From Glycomyces sp. TRM65418 (GTDB taxonomy: Bacteria > Actinomycetota > Actinomycetes > Mycobacteriales > Micromonosporaceae), in NCBI RefSeq assembly GCF_019710475.1, contig NZ_JAJFAX010000006.1:248001-312000 (forward strand): a stretch of 64,000 bases of DNA, in the 5' to 3' direction. Below the pieces are notes generated by a model. The model was given only the letters and a program-made list of their open reading frames with translations. It made no database searches and was not told the origin of the DNA. Made by a program: the position numbers and the translations under genes. Below are positions 54,237-62,989 of this stretch, piece after piece (the stretch's first letter is position 1; each line of letters starts with the position of its first letter).

Positions 54237-54258
54237 GTGAGCCAAATTGTGAGCCAAA
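54237..54258. repeat. right pair of possible integrase arm sites
   Basis: GTGAGCCAAA at 54237-54246 and 54249-54258, in direct orientation with a 12-bp period, ends just before the integrase stop codon. It matches the GAGCCAA core of the left pair at 53968. Confidence 0.45.
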
Positions 54259-54260
54259 AG

Positions 54261-55529
54261 TTAACCAATATTCCGTCCCTTTAGGTCCCAGGTCCAGCCG
54301 CTCACGGCGTCGTCGATCAGTTCGGCACCTCCGGTGATGACTGGCCTGAGCTGGTGTCGGTACACCATCCGAGTCGTGGCGATGTCCTTGTGCCCGACGA
54401 GGTCGGCGATGAGCTCGATCGGCGCGCCCCGGTCGGACAGGATCGACACGTAGGTGTGGCGCAGTTCCCGCGGCGTCCACGAGCCGGCGATCCCTGCTTT
54501 GGCCACCACGGCCCTGAACTGGGTTCTGATGACTTGCGCGTGCGGGACGGTGTCGTGCCGGGTGCCGAAGACGTAGACGATTCCAACCGACTTCCAGCCG
54601 TGCACGGCCCGCCATTGCCGCTGCCGCACTTGGTGGCCGCGAAGCAGGTCGATGACCAGTTGCGGGAGCGCGGACGTGCGTCGGCTCTTCGGAGTCTTAG
54701 TGTCGCCGTCTTCGCGTACCGAGCGCCACACCTCGACGTGGGGCGGAAGATCATGATCGTGGACGCGTCCGCACGAGCACTGCTGGCCCTTGAGGGGGTT
54801 GAGGTGGAGATGGCGCCATTCGAGTGGTCGGGCCTCCTCGGTCCGGATGCCGGTAAGCGCGGAGATCGCGATGTAGGCGCCGATCGGCTTGCCCGCACTG
54901 GCTGCCAGGAGTGCGCGGATCCGGGTGAGGTCCAGGGCCTTGCTCGGCCGGCCCGGTGTGCCGCGGGGCGGGTCGACGAGCTTGGCGACGTTCCGCTCGA
55001 CACGGCCGCGCGCCTCGGCGTCGAGGTCCGCGGTCACCTTGGGGCTGACGGAGGTGTCGATCAGGGTGGCGATGTCGACCGCGTCCTGCTCGCTGCGCCC
55101 GACGACGACCAGCGAGCCGCCGGGCCGCAACGCGCCGGCCGCGGCGTCGAGCCCACCCGTGCAGCGCAGCAGCCAGGACGAGGCGGCCACCATCCCCAGG
55201 CGCTGCTCGACGGCGAGTTTGGCCGCGACCGTGGTGCGGGTGACGTGATAGGCGGTCGTGCGCCGCCGCGGTGCATCAGGCAGCGCCGCGAGCGCGGCGT
55301 GGGTGGCGCGGGTGCGCCAGAACAGGCGGGCGGCGCGGCCCGCGAGCGGCAGCGCGGCCCAGCCGGGCAGATCGATGGCCGCGACCGGTCCGGTCGGGGC
55401 CAGCTCGACCAGGAGCCCGTCGACCAGGTCGGCGGGTCCCTCGACGGTCCACACCGACAGCGGCACGTCGAGACTGCCGCAGCGGTTCACCGCCAACTGC
55501 GGCTTCGAAGCAGTAGTACGGTTCGGCAA
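54261..55529 (-). CDS. chimeric tyrosine recombinase/integrase with replaced N-terminus
   Basis: A 422-codon frame. From about residue 180 (VERNVAKLVDPPRG) it is the catalytic domain of an AICE/phage tyrosine integrase, with Arg in LTGIRTEEARPLEW, HxxR-type TPRELRHTYVS and the end HKDIATTRMVYRH with the nucleophile Tyr. The first about 175 residues are not the usual arm- and core-binding domains. They are an Ala-rich unrelated sequence with LRPGGSLVVVG, reminiscent of a methyltransferase-type protein. An in-frame deletion probably fused two genes of the element. The TTG start is 7 bp from a repeat shared with 61.8 kb. Integration activity is doubtful. Confidence 0.75.
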   Translation of the reverse strand: MPNRTTASKPQLAVNRCGSLDVPLSVWTVEGPADLVDGLLVELAPTGPVAAIDLPGWAALPLAGRAARLFWRTRATHAALAALPDAPRRRTTAYHVTRTTVAAKLAVEQRLGMVAASSWLLRCTGGLDAAAGALRPGGSLVVVGRSEQDAVDIATLIDTSVSPKVTADLDAEARGRVERNVAKLVDPPRGTPGRPSKALDLTRIRALLAASAGKPIGAYIAISALTGIRTEEARPLEWRHLHLNPLKGQQCSCGRVHDHDLPPHVEVWRSVREDGDTKTPKSRRTSALPQLVIDLLRGHQVRQRQWRAVHGWKSVGIVYVFGTRHDTVPHAQVIRTQFRAVVAKAGIAGSWTPRELRHTYVSILSDRGAPIELIADLVGHKDIATTRMVYRHQLRPVITGGAELIDDAVSGWTWDLKGRNIG

Positions 55530-55535
55530 GTGATG

Positions 55536-55624
55536 GTCTCACCGGACACCGATAGATCTAGGCTTCTTCTATAGGCAGGGTGCGCGGCCACTTCCGTAGC
55601 GGGTGCGCGAGGCTGCGCGCACCC
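55536..55624. repeat. 54-bp direct repeat plus hairpin, copy A
   Basis: Positions 55536-55589 match 61761-61814 at 52 of 54 bases, same orientation, 6.2 kb apart. It contains TATAGGCAGGGTGCGCGG. Immediately after, a perfect inverted repeat GGGTGCGCG/CGCGCACCC (55601-55609, 55616-55624) follows. It lies just upstream of the chimeric integrase start and probably carries its promoter (on the minus strand) and an operator. Confidence 0.7.
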
Positions 55625-55904
55625 AACGGACAAGACGGAAACCCCTCCGGTCACCACTTGCGCGGGAACCACTATAGGGGGCGTCCCGGGGAGTCGGTCT
55701 CGAGCCAGGCGGCATTCAGGCCGCTGACGCGGTAGAGGGAATCAAGGAGAGTCGATCCACGCTGCGGTTCGAGCTTGAAGCTACCGATCGGTGACTGCCA
55801 AGTTCAAAGCATCGAGTGAGCGAGTTTAGAACGGGTTTCGAACTTCGCGGTGGAGACGAAAAGGGGCGACACGGCGGTGAGCCGTGCCGCCCGAGGCGTA
55901 TGGG
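55625..55904. other. gene-free stretch
   Basis: About 280 bases between the repeat region and the end of the secreted-protein gene. Mixed composition; no recognisable frame, RNA or strong hairpin. Probably the eroded interior of the element. Confidence 0.4.
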
Positions 55905-56672
55905 TCAAAGGCCGCTGACCTTGACCGGGAACTTGTCGATCTGGGCGATGGTGTTCTCTGGGTCGTCGGGTATGACCAGCTTGATCGGGTTCTCCAGCTG
56001 GTAGATCTCACCCTTGGGCGGGAAGTTGTCCAGTTGGCCGATGAGCTTGCCGGGCTCTTTGGTGCTCAGCACCAGTGGTTCTTCCGTGCGTCCGGCCAGC
56101 GCGATGAGCTGTTCGGGCGGGCGCTCGATGGTCATGGTGAAGTCGAGGAACATGGTCTGCTCCCACTGGGGCGGCGATTGGGAGAGCATCTTCACCAGCG
56201 AGTCCGGTGTCGTCTCGAAATCGCCCTGTTCGAGGGTGATCTCGCCCAGGCCCTGGTCCTGCTCCGCGGAGTCGGTCGGCGCTGCGGTGCCCTCGCTGGT
56301 CGCGGAGAACCCGGTGATCTTCATCGGCGTGGTGCCCGGGTTGAAGGGATCGGGCTGCTTGATGGTGAAGGTCAGTTTGCCGGTCAGCCCGGGGATGTTG
56401 AGTACCGTCGACTCCTCACCCGGTGCGGGGCCGGCGGCTGCGCCGTTGGCGAGCCCCAGGTCGAAGGGCCCGATCTCGACGCCCAGCGGGATCTCACTGC
56501 CGGGGGTGAGGTCGAGCTGCTCGGGCAGCGGGGGCCCCTGAGCAGGCGGATTGGAGGCCGCGCCTGTACCGGCGGCGGCCAGCAGCAGGAAGGCGGCGGC
56601 CGCTACCGGTGCCAGGCGTCGCCACGGTCGGCGCCTGCCGCTGTGGTCCTCAAAGTGTACGTTCACGGGCAT
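55905..56672 (-). CDS. secreted hypothetical protein
   Basis: A 255-residue exported protein: basic start (HSGRRRPWRR), a hydrophobic core APVAAAAFLLLAAAG and a cleavage region near GTGAASN. The mature part is Pro/Glu-rich with repeated beta-type stretches (LTGKLTFTIKQPDP, FLDFTMTIERPPEQ, PIKLVIPDDPENT) and no cysteine. No named domain; similar to unknown exported proteins of actinomycetes with beta-sandwich character. No transmembrane anchor at the C-terminus. Confidence 0.65.
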   Translation of the reverse strand: MPVNVHFEDHSGRRRPWRRLAPVAAAAFLLLAAAGTGAASNPPAQGPPLPEQLDLTPGSEIPLGVEIGPFDLGLANGAAAGPAPGEESTVLNIPGLTGKLTFTIKQPDPFNPGTTPMKITGFSATSEGTAAPTDSAEQDQGLGEITLEQGDFETTPDSLVKMLSQSPPQWEQTMFLDFTMTIERPPEQLIALAGRTEEPLVLSTKEPGKLIGQLDNFPPKGEIYQLENPIKLVIPDDPENTIAQIDKFPVKVSGL

Positions 56673-56831
56673 GTCTCCTCACGATGTGGTGATGGACCGG
56701 TGGTAGGCGCGCCTGCGCCAGAAGGTTCCTGATACACAGACTCAACCTCACTAACCATTGCATTAAGCGCATATAACCTAACTGTGAGTGATTGTCGTTG
56801 TCGGGTTTCTAGAGCCACGCCCCTTAGGCCT

Positions 56832-56963
56832 GCGGAGGACGGCGGCGGTGCGGGCGAGGCCGGTGCCTTGGTTGCCGACGAGGGCGGCTCCCGCGGCTCC
56901 ACCGACATCACCCTCATCCCCGGGGCCGTGGCCATCAACGTCCAGTACGCCTTTCAGGGAGGC
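56832..56963 (+). pseudogene. inverted partial copy of the Cys-rich protein gene
   Basis: The frame EDGGGAGEAGALVADEGG, then GSTDITLIPGAVAINVQYAFQGGD corresponds residue by residue to DGGGPGEGGPLVAYDES and GSTDITIIPGVVAIKVEYTVQMGDD of the opposite-strand gene at 57102-57704. Only the middle third is present, without a start or the Cys-rich end. An old inverted duplication or a truncated sister gene facing its relative tail to tail. Confidence 0.65.
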
Positions 56964-57101
56964 GATCCTTGCCCGGGTCGGGGCCCGTATGCTGCCGCTA
57001 CATGAGCTGCGAGGCCCCTCGATGCGGTTTGGGAAGATCTCGCTGTCAGACTCCGCCGGCCCGGGAGACCGTTCGATTTCCGGGCCGGCGGAGTGGTGGG
57101 A

Positions 57102-57704
57102 TCAGGGCAGCAGGCAGAAGAGGTTGTTCGCGCTGAAGCTCTGGCACTGCCAGCCGAAGCCGAGGTAGCAGGCCTGGCCGCTGACCCCGAAGCACAGCTT
57201 CTCGCCGGAGAAGCCGATCGTCAGGTCGGCTTTGGCGACGACGACGCTGGGATGGAGATCGATGGTGGCGTGCGTACGCGACAGCTCGAAGCTGGAGCTG
57301 CCCACCCCGTTGCCGAAGATCGTCGGGGTGACCGTGACCGACGCCTTCCAGTCGTCGCCCATCTGGACGGTGTACTCGACCTTGATGGCCACGACCCCGG
57401 GGATGATGGTGATGTCGGTAGAGCCGCCGGGGCCGCCCTCATCGTCGCTCTCGTCGTAGGCGACCAAGGGGCCGCCCTCGCCCGGACCACCGCCGTCCTG
57501 CGCGGGTCCCACCTTGATCGGCGAGGGGTTTTCCAGGTGACGGGCGACGGCCTCGAAGTACTGTCCCCGAAGGTCATTTACCTCCATGCCCGTTTTCGCG
57601 GAGAGGTACGCCCACTGCTCGGGATGCGAGGGCGAGAACAGGGCGTTGGCGAGGAGTCGATCGGATGCGGTGTATTGATCGGTCCTGACGAGTTGATCGG
57701 TCAT
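57102..57704 (-). CDS. hypothetical protein with Cys-rich C-terminus
   Basis: A 200-residue protein without signal peptide. The N-terminal helix-rich part (TASDRLLANALFSPSHPEQWAYL, EVNDLRGQYFEAVARHLEN) is followed by an acidic Gly/Asp linker (GEGGPLVAYDESDDEGGPGG), a beta-rich section (STDITIIPGVVAIKVEY, WKASVTVTPTIFG) and a compact end with four cysteines (KLCFG, QACYLG, WQCQSF, LFCLLP). The layout recalls a leader plus a small toxin- or RiPP-like core, but no family or processing enzyme is seen nearby, so this is only a suggestion. Confidence 0.6.
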   Translation of the reverse strand: MTDQLVRTDQYTASDRLLANALFSPSHPEQWAYLSAKTGMEVNDLRGQYFEAVARHLENPSPIKVGPAQDGGGPGEGGPLVAYDESDDEGGPGGSTDITIIPGVVAIKVEYTVQMGDDWKASVTVTPTIFGNGVGSSSFELSRTHATIDLHPSVVVAKADLTIGFSGEKLCFGVSGQACYLGFGWQCQSFSANNLFCLLP

Positions 57705-57779
57705 GGTGAGCCTCCTTGGATGGTGGTTGCATGGTTGCTCTCTCAGGACACCACGGGCCGGGGTGACCGGTGCCGCTTT

Positions 57780-58257
57780 CTACGACCGAGGATTGTCGTA
57801 CATCCGATACGGCGCGTTGAAGCCCCTCGCCGGCAACAAGATCCACCCGAACCGGAGGTCCAGCACGGCCGCGAGATCACCGTGGCGGCTTCCCGGGCGG
57901 CTCTGTTCGTTCCAACGGGGGCGGAAGCGAGCGCCCGAACGGATCCGGTCGGCTCGCCGAGGTGGGCCTTGAGGAAGCGGCGGGTGCGGTTCCATTCGTT
58001 CATGGCCGCGTAGCCGCGCTCGGCCCACTCGCGCGGGACGGTCTGGTAGGCGCGGGCGCGCAGGACCAGGATGTCGGCGTCGGGGCCCTCGGCGCGGACC
58101 TGGACGATGTGCCGCTCCCAGAGGGCGACGATGCCGCCGTTCTCGTCGACGAGGTAGCGGATGTCGAGGTGCCTCAGCGCCGCGATGATCCGGTCGGCGA
58201 CCGCCTTCGCCGCAGCTCCAGGCGCCCCGCCGATCTCGAGAACGCGCAGCCCCGGCC
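57780..58257 (-). pseudogene. YbjN-domain protein remnant cut by an IS
   Basis: Directly left of the IS at 58261 the minus strand encodes RVLEIGGAPGAAAKAVADRI (methyltransferase-like) fused to a YbjN-type stretch: AALRHLDIRYLVDENGGIVALWERHIVQVRAEGPDADILVLRARA and WAERGYAAMNEWNRTRRFLKAHL. After about 57950 the frame breaks up; a separate frame near 57790 reads LRFGWILLPARGFNAPYRMYD. No start or complete domain survives. A broken, probably chimeric gene. Confidence 0.55.
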
Positions 58258-58260
58258 TTA

Positions 58261-59120
58261 GAGCTTGTCTCAGTTGGCTCTCAACGGATCTGGTATAGAC
58301 CTGGTGTGGACGAGTTCGCCAAACGTCTTGTACCCGATGGGCTCTGGGAGATCGTCGAACCGCTCGTACCGGAGGCGCCCAGGCGTGCTCAGGGCGGTGG
58401 CATTGCCCGAGCCGATGACCGTGTGACCTTCGGTGCGATCGTGTTCGTGCTGACCACCGGCTGCGCATGGCGGCACCTGCCGCCGACCTTCGGCGTCTCC
58501 CACCAGACCGCACACCGGCGCTTTGTCGAGTGGTCCGAGGCCGGGCTCTGGGCGAAGCTCCACCGGGCCGTCCTCGACCGGCTCGGCGCCGCCGGCAACA
58601 TCGACTGGTCCAGGGCGATCGTCGATGTGGCGAGTCTGCGGGCCAAAAAGGGGGATCACTGACCGGACCAAACCCGGTCGATCGCGGCAAGCCGGGCTCG
58701 AAGATCCATGTCCTGACCGACCGGAACGGCCTGTCGCTGGCGCTGGCCGTCTCCGCCGCGAACCTGCACGACTCCCAAGCACTGGAGCCGCTGGTGCAGG
58801 GCATTCCGAAGATCCGGTCCCGGCGCGGCCCGCGCCGCCGCAAACCGGCGAAGCTCCACGCCGACAAGGCCTACGACATCCCCGACTGCCACCGGGCACT
58901 GCGCGAGCGGCGCATCGGCGACCGCATCGCCCGCCGCGGCATCGAAACCTCAGCCAGACTCGGCCGCCACCGGTGGGCGATCGAACGCACCATCGCCTGG
59001 CTCGGCGGCTACCGTCGCCTGACTTTGCGATACGAACGCCACGGCCACCTGTTCGCCGCGTTCCTCGCCCTAGACGCGGCCATCACCTGCTACAAGAAAC
59101 TCGCCAACTGAGACAAGCTC
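58261..59120 (+). mobile_element. IS5-family insertion sequence, 860 bp
   Basis: Perfect 17-bp terminal inverted repeats, GAGCTTGTCTCAGTTGG at 58261 and its complement ending at 59120. A TTA lies on both flanks (58258-58260 and 59121-59123), the expected 3-bp target duplication. It contains one transposase gene broken by a frameshift. Closely related to the element ending at 50365 but with GCTTG instead of GCGCG in the ends. Confidence 0.9.
58306..59111 (+). pseudogene. IS5-family transposase with -1 frameshift
   Basis: Same protein as the intact transposase at 49547. The first frame (58306-58662) runs to LRAKKGDH and then stops; the rest (GGSLTGPNPVDRG to KKLAN) continues in the -1 frame to 59111. 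The intact copy reads CAAAGAAGGGGG where this one reads CAAAAAGGGGG, so one G is missing. The A5G5 run could act as a programmed -1 slip site, as in some IS5 relatives, but comparison with the intact single-frame copy favours a simple deletion. Confidence 0.8.
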
Positions 59121-59123
59121 TTA

Positions 59124-59270
59124 GAGGGCATCTCGCGCGTCCCTGGCGAACGCGGCACGGCGACCGCGGCCGACCGCATGGCGAACGGCGTCCCGGTGGC
59201 GCCGAAGGTCTGGAGTCAACTCGTAGAAGCGGCTCAGCGGCTCGGGGCGACGCTTCCCGCCGCGACCTGA
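59124..59270 (+). pseudogene. C-terminal scrap of an LDH2-type malate/lactate dehydrogenase
   Basis: Just right of the IS, 48 codons encode GISRVPGERGTATAADRM, then NGVPVAPKVWSQLVEAAQRLG and stop. The VPGER ... GVPV ... W ... L ... A ... LG pattern matches the last helix of the LDH2 family (malate/2-keto-acid dehydrogenases). Nothing of the enzyme's body lies left of the IS, so the gene was already truncated before or during the rearrangement. Confidence 0.5.
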
Positions 59271-59421
59271 ACCTGCTCGGCGTCTGACGGCGCCCCAGCA
59301 GATTTCCGCAAGACCGCGCTTTGACCGACAGCGGGCAGCGTCCTGACCGTGCCGCCCCGCCGGATCCGGGCGGGAGGAACGAGTGCTTCGCCACGGACGC
59401 CATGTCTCCGTGCTGGAAAGC

Positions 59422-60366
59422 TCACGCGGTGGAGATGGTGGTCTTGGTGAGCCGCTCGGAGACCTCCCAGACGCGGGCAGCCGCTTCGGCGCTGCGCAGG
59501 GGCGGGTACAGCCGTTGCTCGGCGGGCGGGCCGCCGAGGCCGCCGAGGCCGTTGGGGCCGTAGAGCGCGCCGCGCTTTGCGGCGGGATCGGTGGCGGCCA
59601 TGAGCGCGGGCAGTGCCGCGGTCTCGACCGTGCCCAGCAGGATGCCGCGGGTCGAGAGCCAGCGGATCAGGCGGACCTGCGCGGTGTCCTCGCTGCGGCC
59701 GAGCTCGGGCCGGGCCGCAAGCAGACTCGTCGGGGCCACCCCCGGATGAGCCAGGTTGCTGGTGATGCCCCACCCGCCGGCCCTGCTGCGCCGGTCCAGT
59801 TCCAGACCGAACAGGCCGAACGCGATCTTGGATTGGCTGTAGGCGCGCCTGCCGCGGTAGCCGCGCTCCCAGTTCAGGTCGTCCCAGTTGATCGCTCCGC
59901 GCCACGCGGCGACGCTGATCTGCGAGGTCACGCGGGCACGGCCCGCCCGCAGCAGCGGCATCAGGTGGGCGACGAGCGCGAAGTGGCCGAGATGGTTGGT
60001 GCCGAACTGCAGCTCGAACCCGTCTGCGGTGGTCTGCCGGTTCGGCGGCTCCATCACGCCGGCGTTGTTGACGAGTATGTGGATCGGGCGGCCCTCCGCG
60101 CGGAGGGTTTCGCCGAGGGCCGCGACCGACTCGAGCGAGGACAGGTCGAGGCTGCGCAGCGAGACCTCCGCGCTCGGTGTGCCGCGGCGGATCTCCGCGA
60201 TCGCGTTCTCGCCCTTGCCTTGGTTGCGCACCGGCATGACGACTTCCGCGCCGGCCGCGGCGAGCCGGGCGGCTATGCCCAGTCCCATGCCGTCACTGGC
60301 ACCGGTGACCAGCGCGCGCTTCCCCGACAGATCCGGGACGACGATGTCGATCGCTCGACGTGACAT
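59422..60366 (-). CDS. short-chain dehydrogenase/reductase
   Basis: A 314-residue SDR oxidoreductase of the retinol-dehydrogenase/WW-domain-oxidoreductase-like group. Cofactor motif [14 protein letters not shown] (TGxxxGxG), adenine-ring NNAGVM, and the catalytic YSQSK; the Ser is in TSQISV. Arg after strand 2 (MPVRNQGKG) favours NADP. The ATG at 60366 has a strong AAGGAGGAG site. Divergent from an XRE regulator that probably controls it, as is common for such pairs. Confidence 0.87.
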   Translation of the reverse strand: MSRRAIDIVVPDLSGKRALVTGASDGMGLGIAARLAAAGAEVVMPVRNQGKGENAIAEIRRGTPSAEVSLRSLDLSSLESVAALGETLRAEGRPIHILVNNAGVMEPPNRQTTADGFELQFGTNHLGHFALVAHLMPLLRAGRARVTSQISVAAWRGAINWDDLNWERGYRGRRAYSQSKIAFGLFGLELDRRSRAGGWGITSNLAHPGVAPTSLLAARPELGRSEDTAQVRLIRWLSTRGILLGTVETAALPALMAATDPAAKRGALYGPNGLGGLGGPPAEQRLYPPLRSAEAAARVWEVSERLTKTTISTA

Positions 60367-60601
60367 GGTGCTCCTCCTTCTGATGCCTGCTGCGATCACC
60401 ATCGCCGACGACGCGGCGTCTATCCAGGACTTCCCGATCCGCGGCTGCAGGAGCCGCCCCTCGAACGCCGGACAGGCCGTCACCGACCCGCCGCTCTCCG
60501 GCTCAGAAGGTCGCGCCTCGCCGCCTGAAGGGGGGATCGTCAAGTCGTGGCTGGGCACGCTCGGCGGCTGTATACATGGAGTTCTCAAGAAGGAGGCACC
60601 C

Positions 60602-61441
60602 TTGATCGACCGCACCGGGCTGGCCGAGTTCCTCCGGGCGCGCCGCGAGGCGCTGCAACCGGAGGACGTGGGCCTGCCGCGGGGCTTTCGCCGCAGGACC
60701 AGCGGACTTCGGCGCGAGGAGGTCGCCGCGCTGTGCCACATGTCGGTCGACTACTACGCCCGGCTGGAGCGGCAGCGCGGCCCCCAGCCCTCGGAGCAGA
60801 TGCTCGCCTCGATCGCTCAGGGCCTCCACCTGTCCCGCCTCGAACGCGACCACCTGTTCCGCCTCGCAGGCCAACAGCCGCCCACCAGCGGCGTGGTCAG
60901 CGAGCACATCAGCCCCGGCCTCCTGCGCGTCCTCGACCGCCTCGACGACACCCCCGCCGAAATCGTCACCGAACTCGGCGAGACCTTGAAGCAGTCCACG
61001 CTCGGCGTCGCCCTCACCGGTGACACCACCTCCTTCAAGGGACCCGAACGCAGCCTCGGGTACCGCTGGTTCACCGACCTGGCCACGCGCCGCTTCTACG
61101 CCCCGGACCAGCACGCCTTCCTGAGCCGCATGTTCGTCTCGGGACTGCGCGAGGTCCTGACCCTGCGCGGCCCCGACTCCCGCGCCGCCCACCTCGCCGA
61201 TCTGCTGCTCGACCGCAGCGAGGAGTTCCGGCGCCTGTGGGCCGACCACGAGGTCGGCGTCCGGCCCGACCAGGTCAAGCGTTTCGTCCACCCCGAGGTC
61301 GGCGCCCTCGAACTCCACTGCCAGCACCTCGTCGACCCGGGCCACGCGCACTCGCTGCTGGTCTACACCGCCGTCCCCGGCAGCGAAAGCCACGAGAAGC
61401 TCCGCTTGCTCGCCGCCATCGCGGCGTCCCTGTCCCACTGA
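60602..61441 (+). CDS. XRE-family regulator with MmyB-like ligand domain
   Basis: A 279-residue regulator. HTH at about 28-62 ([35 protein letters not shown]) and the C-terminal MmyB-like domain (about 105-270; [42 protein letters not shown]). The start is a TTG at 60602 with AAGGAGG five bases upstream; no ATG is in frame. Divergent from the SDR gene and typical of actinomycete regulator/SDR pairs, where a fatty-acid-like or quinone ligand may be sensed. Confidence 0.86.
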   Translation: MIDRTGLAEFLRARREALQPEDVGLPRGFRRRTSGLRREEVAALCHMSVDYYARLERQRGPQPSEQMLASIAQGLHLSRLERDHLFRLAGQQPPTSGVVSEHISPGLLRVLDRLDDTPAEIVTELGETLKQSTLGVALTGDTTSFKGPERSLGYRWFTDLATRRFYAPDQHAFLSRMFVSGLREVLTLRGPDSRAAHLADLLLDRSEEFRRLWADHEVGVRPDQVKRFVHPEVGALELHCQHLVDPGHAHSLLVYTAVPGSESHEKLRLLAAIAASLSH

Positions 61442-61539
61442 ACGACGGCCGCCTGCCATGCCCGAGCCGCCGCCAGGAGGCACTTGAGGGCGGACGGTTC
61501 CATCGCCCGCGAAGCGATCGACCGATCGACAGACGTGCC

Positions 61540-61752
61540 TCACTTTGTCGCACTGGAGCGTTGCCGCGCGATTTCGCGCATGCTCGTTTCGAGGTCTACG
61601 CGCGGTTCGCCGCCGAGTTCGCGGCGGTGATGTCGTAGATGCGGTCGCGGCCCAAGGAGGTGACGAGCCAGTTGTCGAACGGCGGCGCCTTGCGGGCGCG
61701 GAGCAGGCGTGAGGAGGGCCGCGACGGTCAGCGGGACGCTGCGGCTGTTCAT
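61540..61752 (-). pseudogene. truncated paralogue of the integrase-chimera N-terminus
   Basis: Starts at the ATG at 61752 just behind repeat copy B, as the chimeric integrase starts just behind copy A. The first residues MNSRSVPLTVAALL parallel VNRCGSLDVPLSVWTV there. After about 14 codons similarity ends; another frame reads KAPPFDNWLVTSLGRDRIYDI, an unidentified fragment. So a second, destroyed copy of the same element gene. Confidence 0.45.
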
Positions 61753-61760
61753 AAGTGCCG

Positions 61761-61828
61761 GTCTCACCGGACCCCGATAGATCCAGGCTTCTTCTATAGG
61801 CAGGGTGCGCGGCCGTTTCCGCGCACCC
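61761..61828. repeat. 54-bp direct repeat plus hairpin, copy B
   Basis: Matches copy A at 55536 over 54 bp with two differences. It includes the inverted repeat GGGTGCGCGG/CCGCGCACCC (61803-61812, 61819-61828). The conserved block precedes a start codon on the minus strand in both copies, so it is most likely a promoter/operator block of the mobile element. Confidence 0.7.
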
Positions 61829-62223
61829 GGCGAACCGGGCAACTGACCCTTGCGAATGCCCCACACAGTCGAAACACTCTGCTTTGGTACGTTCCTCTGG
61901 AGGACCGTTTACCGCTTCCTCACCCGATATGGCGCATCCAGGCCCCCGCACAACGACGTTCGGGGCTTTCGACATGTTTCGAAGCGGTGTTGTCGGTATG
62001 CGGTAGGGATCTGGGGGCAAGGCGAGTCCCACTGCGGCACCGCCGACGTTCTCGTCGATGAAGTTGTCTATCTGCGCGGGGTCGAAGCCCATGTTCGCGG
62101 GGATGGAGCCGGTGAGCCTTTCCCATCGTGACCGAGCGCGAGGTCGTCCTCCTTCGAATAGGGCCTCGCTTCGGCGCCGGTAATCCGCGCATGGCCGAAC
62201 GGAGCAGAAGGCCGTCGGTCGGT
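61829..62223. other. decayed stretch with gene scraps
   Basis: No complete gene. On the minus strand near 61985-62120 a protein-like stretch (IPANMGFDPAQIDNFIDENVGGAAVGLALPPDPYRIP) suggests the N-terminal scrap of a conserved protein that I cannot name. It has no start context and runs into unrelated sequence at both ends. Confidence 0.35.
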
Positions 62224-62889
62224 TCAGCCGACCCAGAGGAACAGGACGGCGAGGCTGGCGGCGGCCCCGGCGAAGCAGACCGCGGCCGCTTTCGGGCTCG
62301 GTCCGGCGGTCCCGGAGGTACGGCCGCTGAGCATCGACTGGAGCTGCTCGCGCAGCTCCGCGTTGAACGCCAGGCCGGCCGCGAGGATCAGCGCCGAAGG
62401 CAGCGCGTAGACCAGGGTGTAGCCGACCAGGACGACCACTGCGGCCGGGGTCGCCACGTCGGCGTCGATGAGGCGTTCGACGGCCAGGACCATGGGGAAC
62501 GCGTTGGGGAGATCGCCGACCGTGGCGAGCATCCCGAACGGCAGGGCGCTCCAGGCGTTCACCCACGGCGGCAACGTGTAGCCCTTTCGCTTGCGGGGCT
62601 TGAGCCTGCGCACGCCCATGACCACCAGCCCCACCGCCAGGCCGGCGAACAAGAGGCGGCGCAGCCACAGCGTGAACCCCTCCAGCACCGAGTCCGCGAA
62701 CGCCAGACCGAAGTAGAACATCAACGCGAAGGTCAGGAACGACGCCGCGGCTCCGAGCATGAACGCCCAGCCTGTCGGCGCGGGGCGCTTCGCGCCCAGC
62801 AGGATCACGATGACGATCCAGATCGTGGCGGCGTTGACCGAGTCGAGCAGTGCCAGGCCCGTCAAGCCCCACAGCAGTCCGCCTGTCAA
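62224..62889 (-). CDS. GAP/Sap-type six-helix membrane protein
   Basis: A 221-residue protein with six hydrophobic helices (LLWGLTGLALLDSVNAATIW, then WAFMLGAAASFLTFALMFYFGLAF, LLFAGLAVGLVVMGV and three more). The LysE-like start and the SALPFGMLATVGDLPNAFPMV segment are typical of the mycobacterial GAP/Sap (sulfolipid-addressing) family, thought to help export lipids or small metabolites. Start taken as the TTG at 62889 just before the first helix; the frame upstream is open but not protein-like. Confidence 0.7.
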   Translation of the reverse strand: MTGGLLWGLTGLALLDSVNAATIWIVIVILLGAKRPAPTGWAFMLGAAASFLTFALMFYFGLAFADSVLEGFTLWLRRLLFAGLAVGLVVMGVRRLKPRKRKGYTLPPWVNAWSALPFGMLATVGDLPNAFPMVLAVERLIDADVATPAAVVVLVGYTLVYALPSALILAAGLAFNAELREQLQSMLSGRTSGTAGPSPKAAAVCFAGAAASLAVLFLWVG

Positions 62890-62989
62890 CGGCCACCGCC
62901 TCTTGCTCGGGCGCGCTCCAGCAGGTCGCCACCGTTGCGGCCCATGCGCGATCCCTTCCGCACTGTGACACCCGCGCCGTAGGCCGGGT

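Noticed and set aside
58260..58867. N-terminal part of a long minus frame running through the IS
   Set aside because: It is the antisense of the transposase; only the part left of the IS end has real similarity (YbjN).
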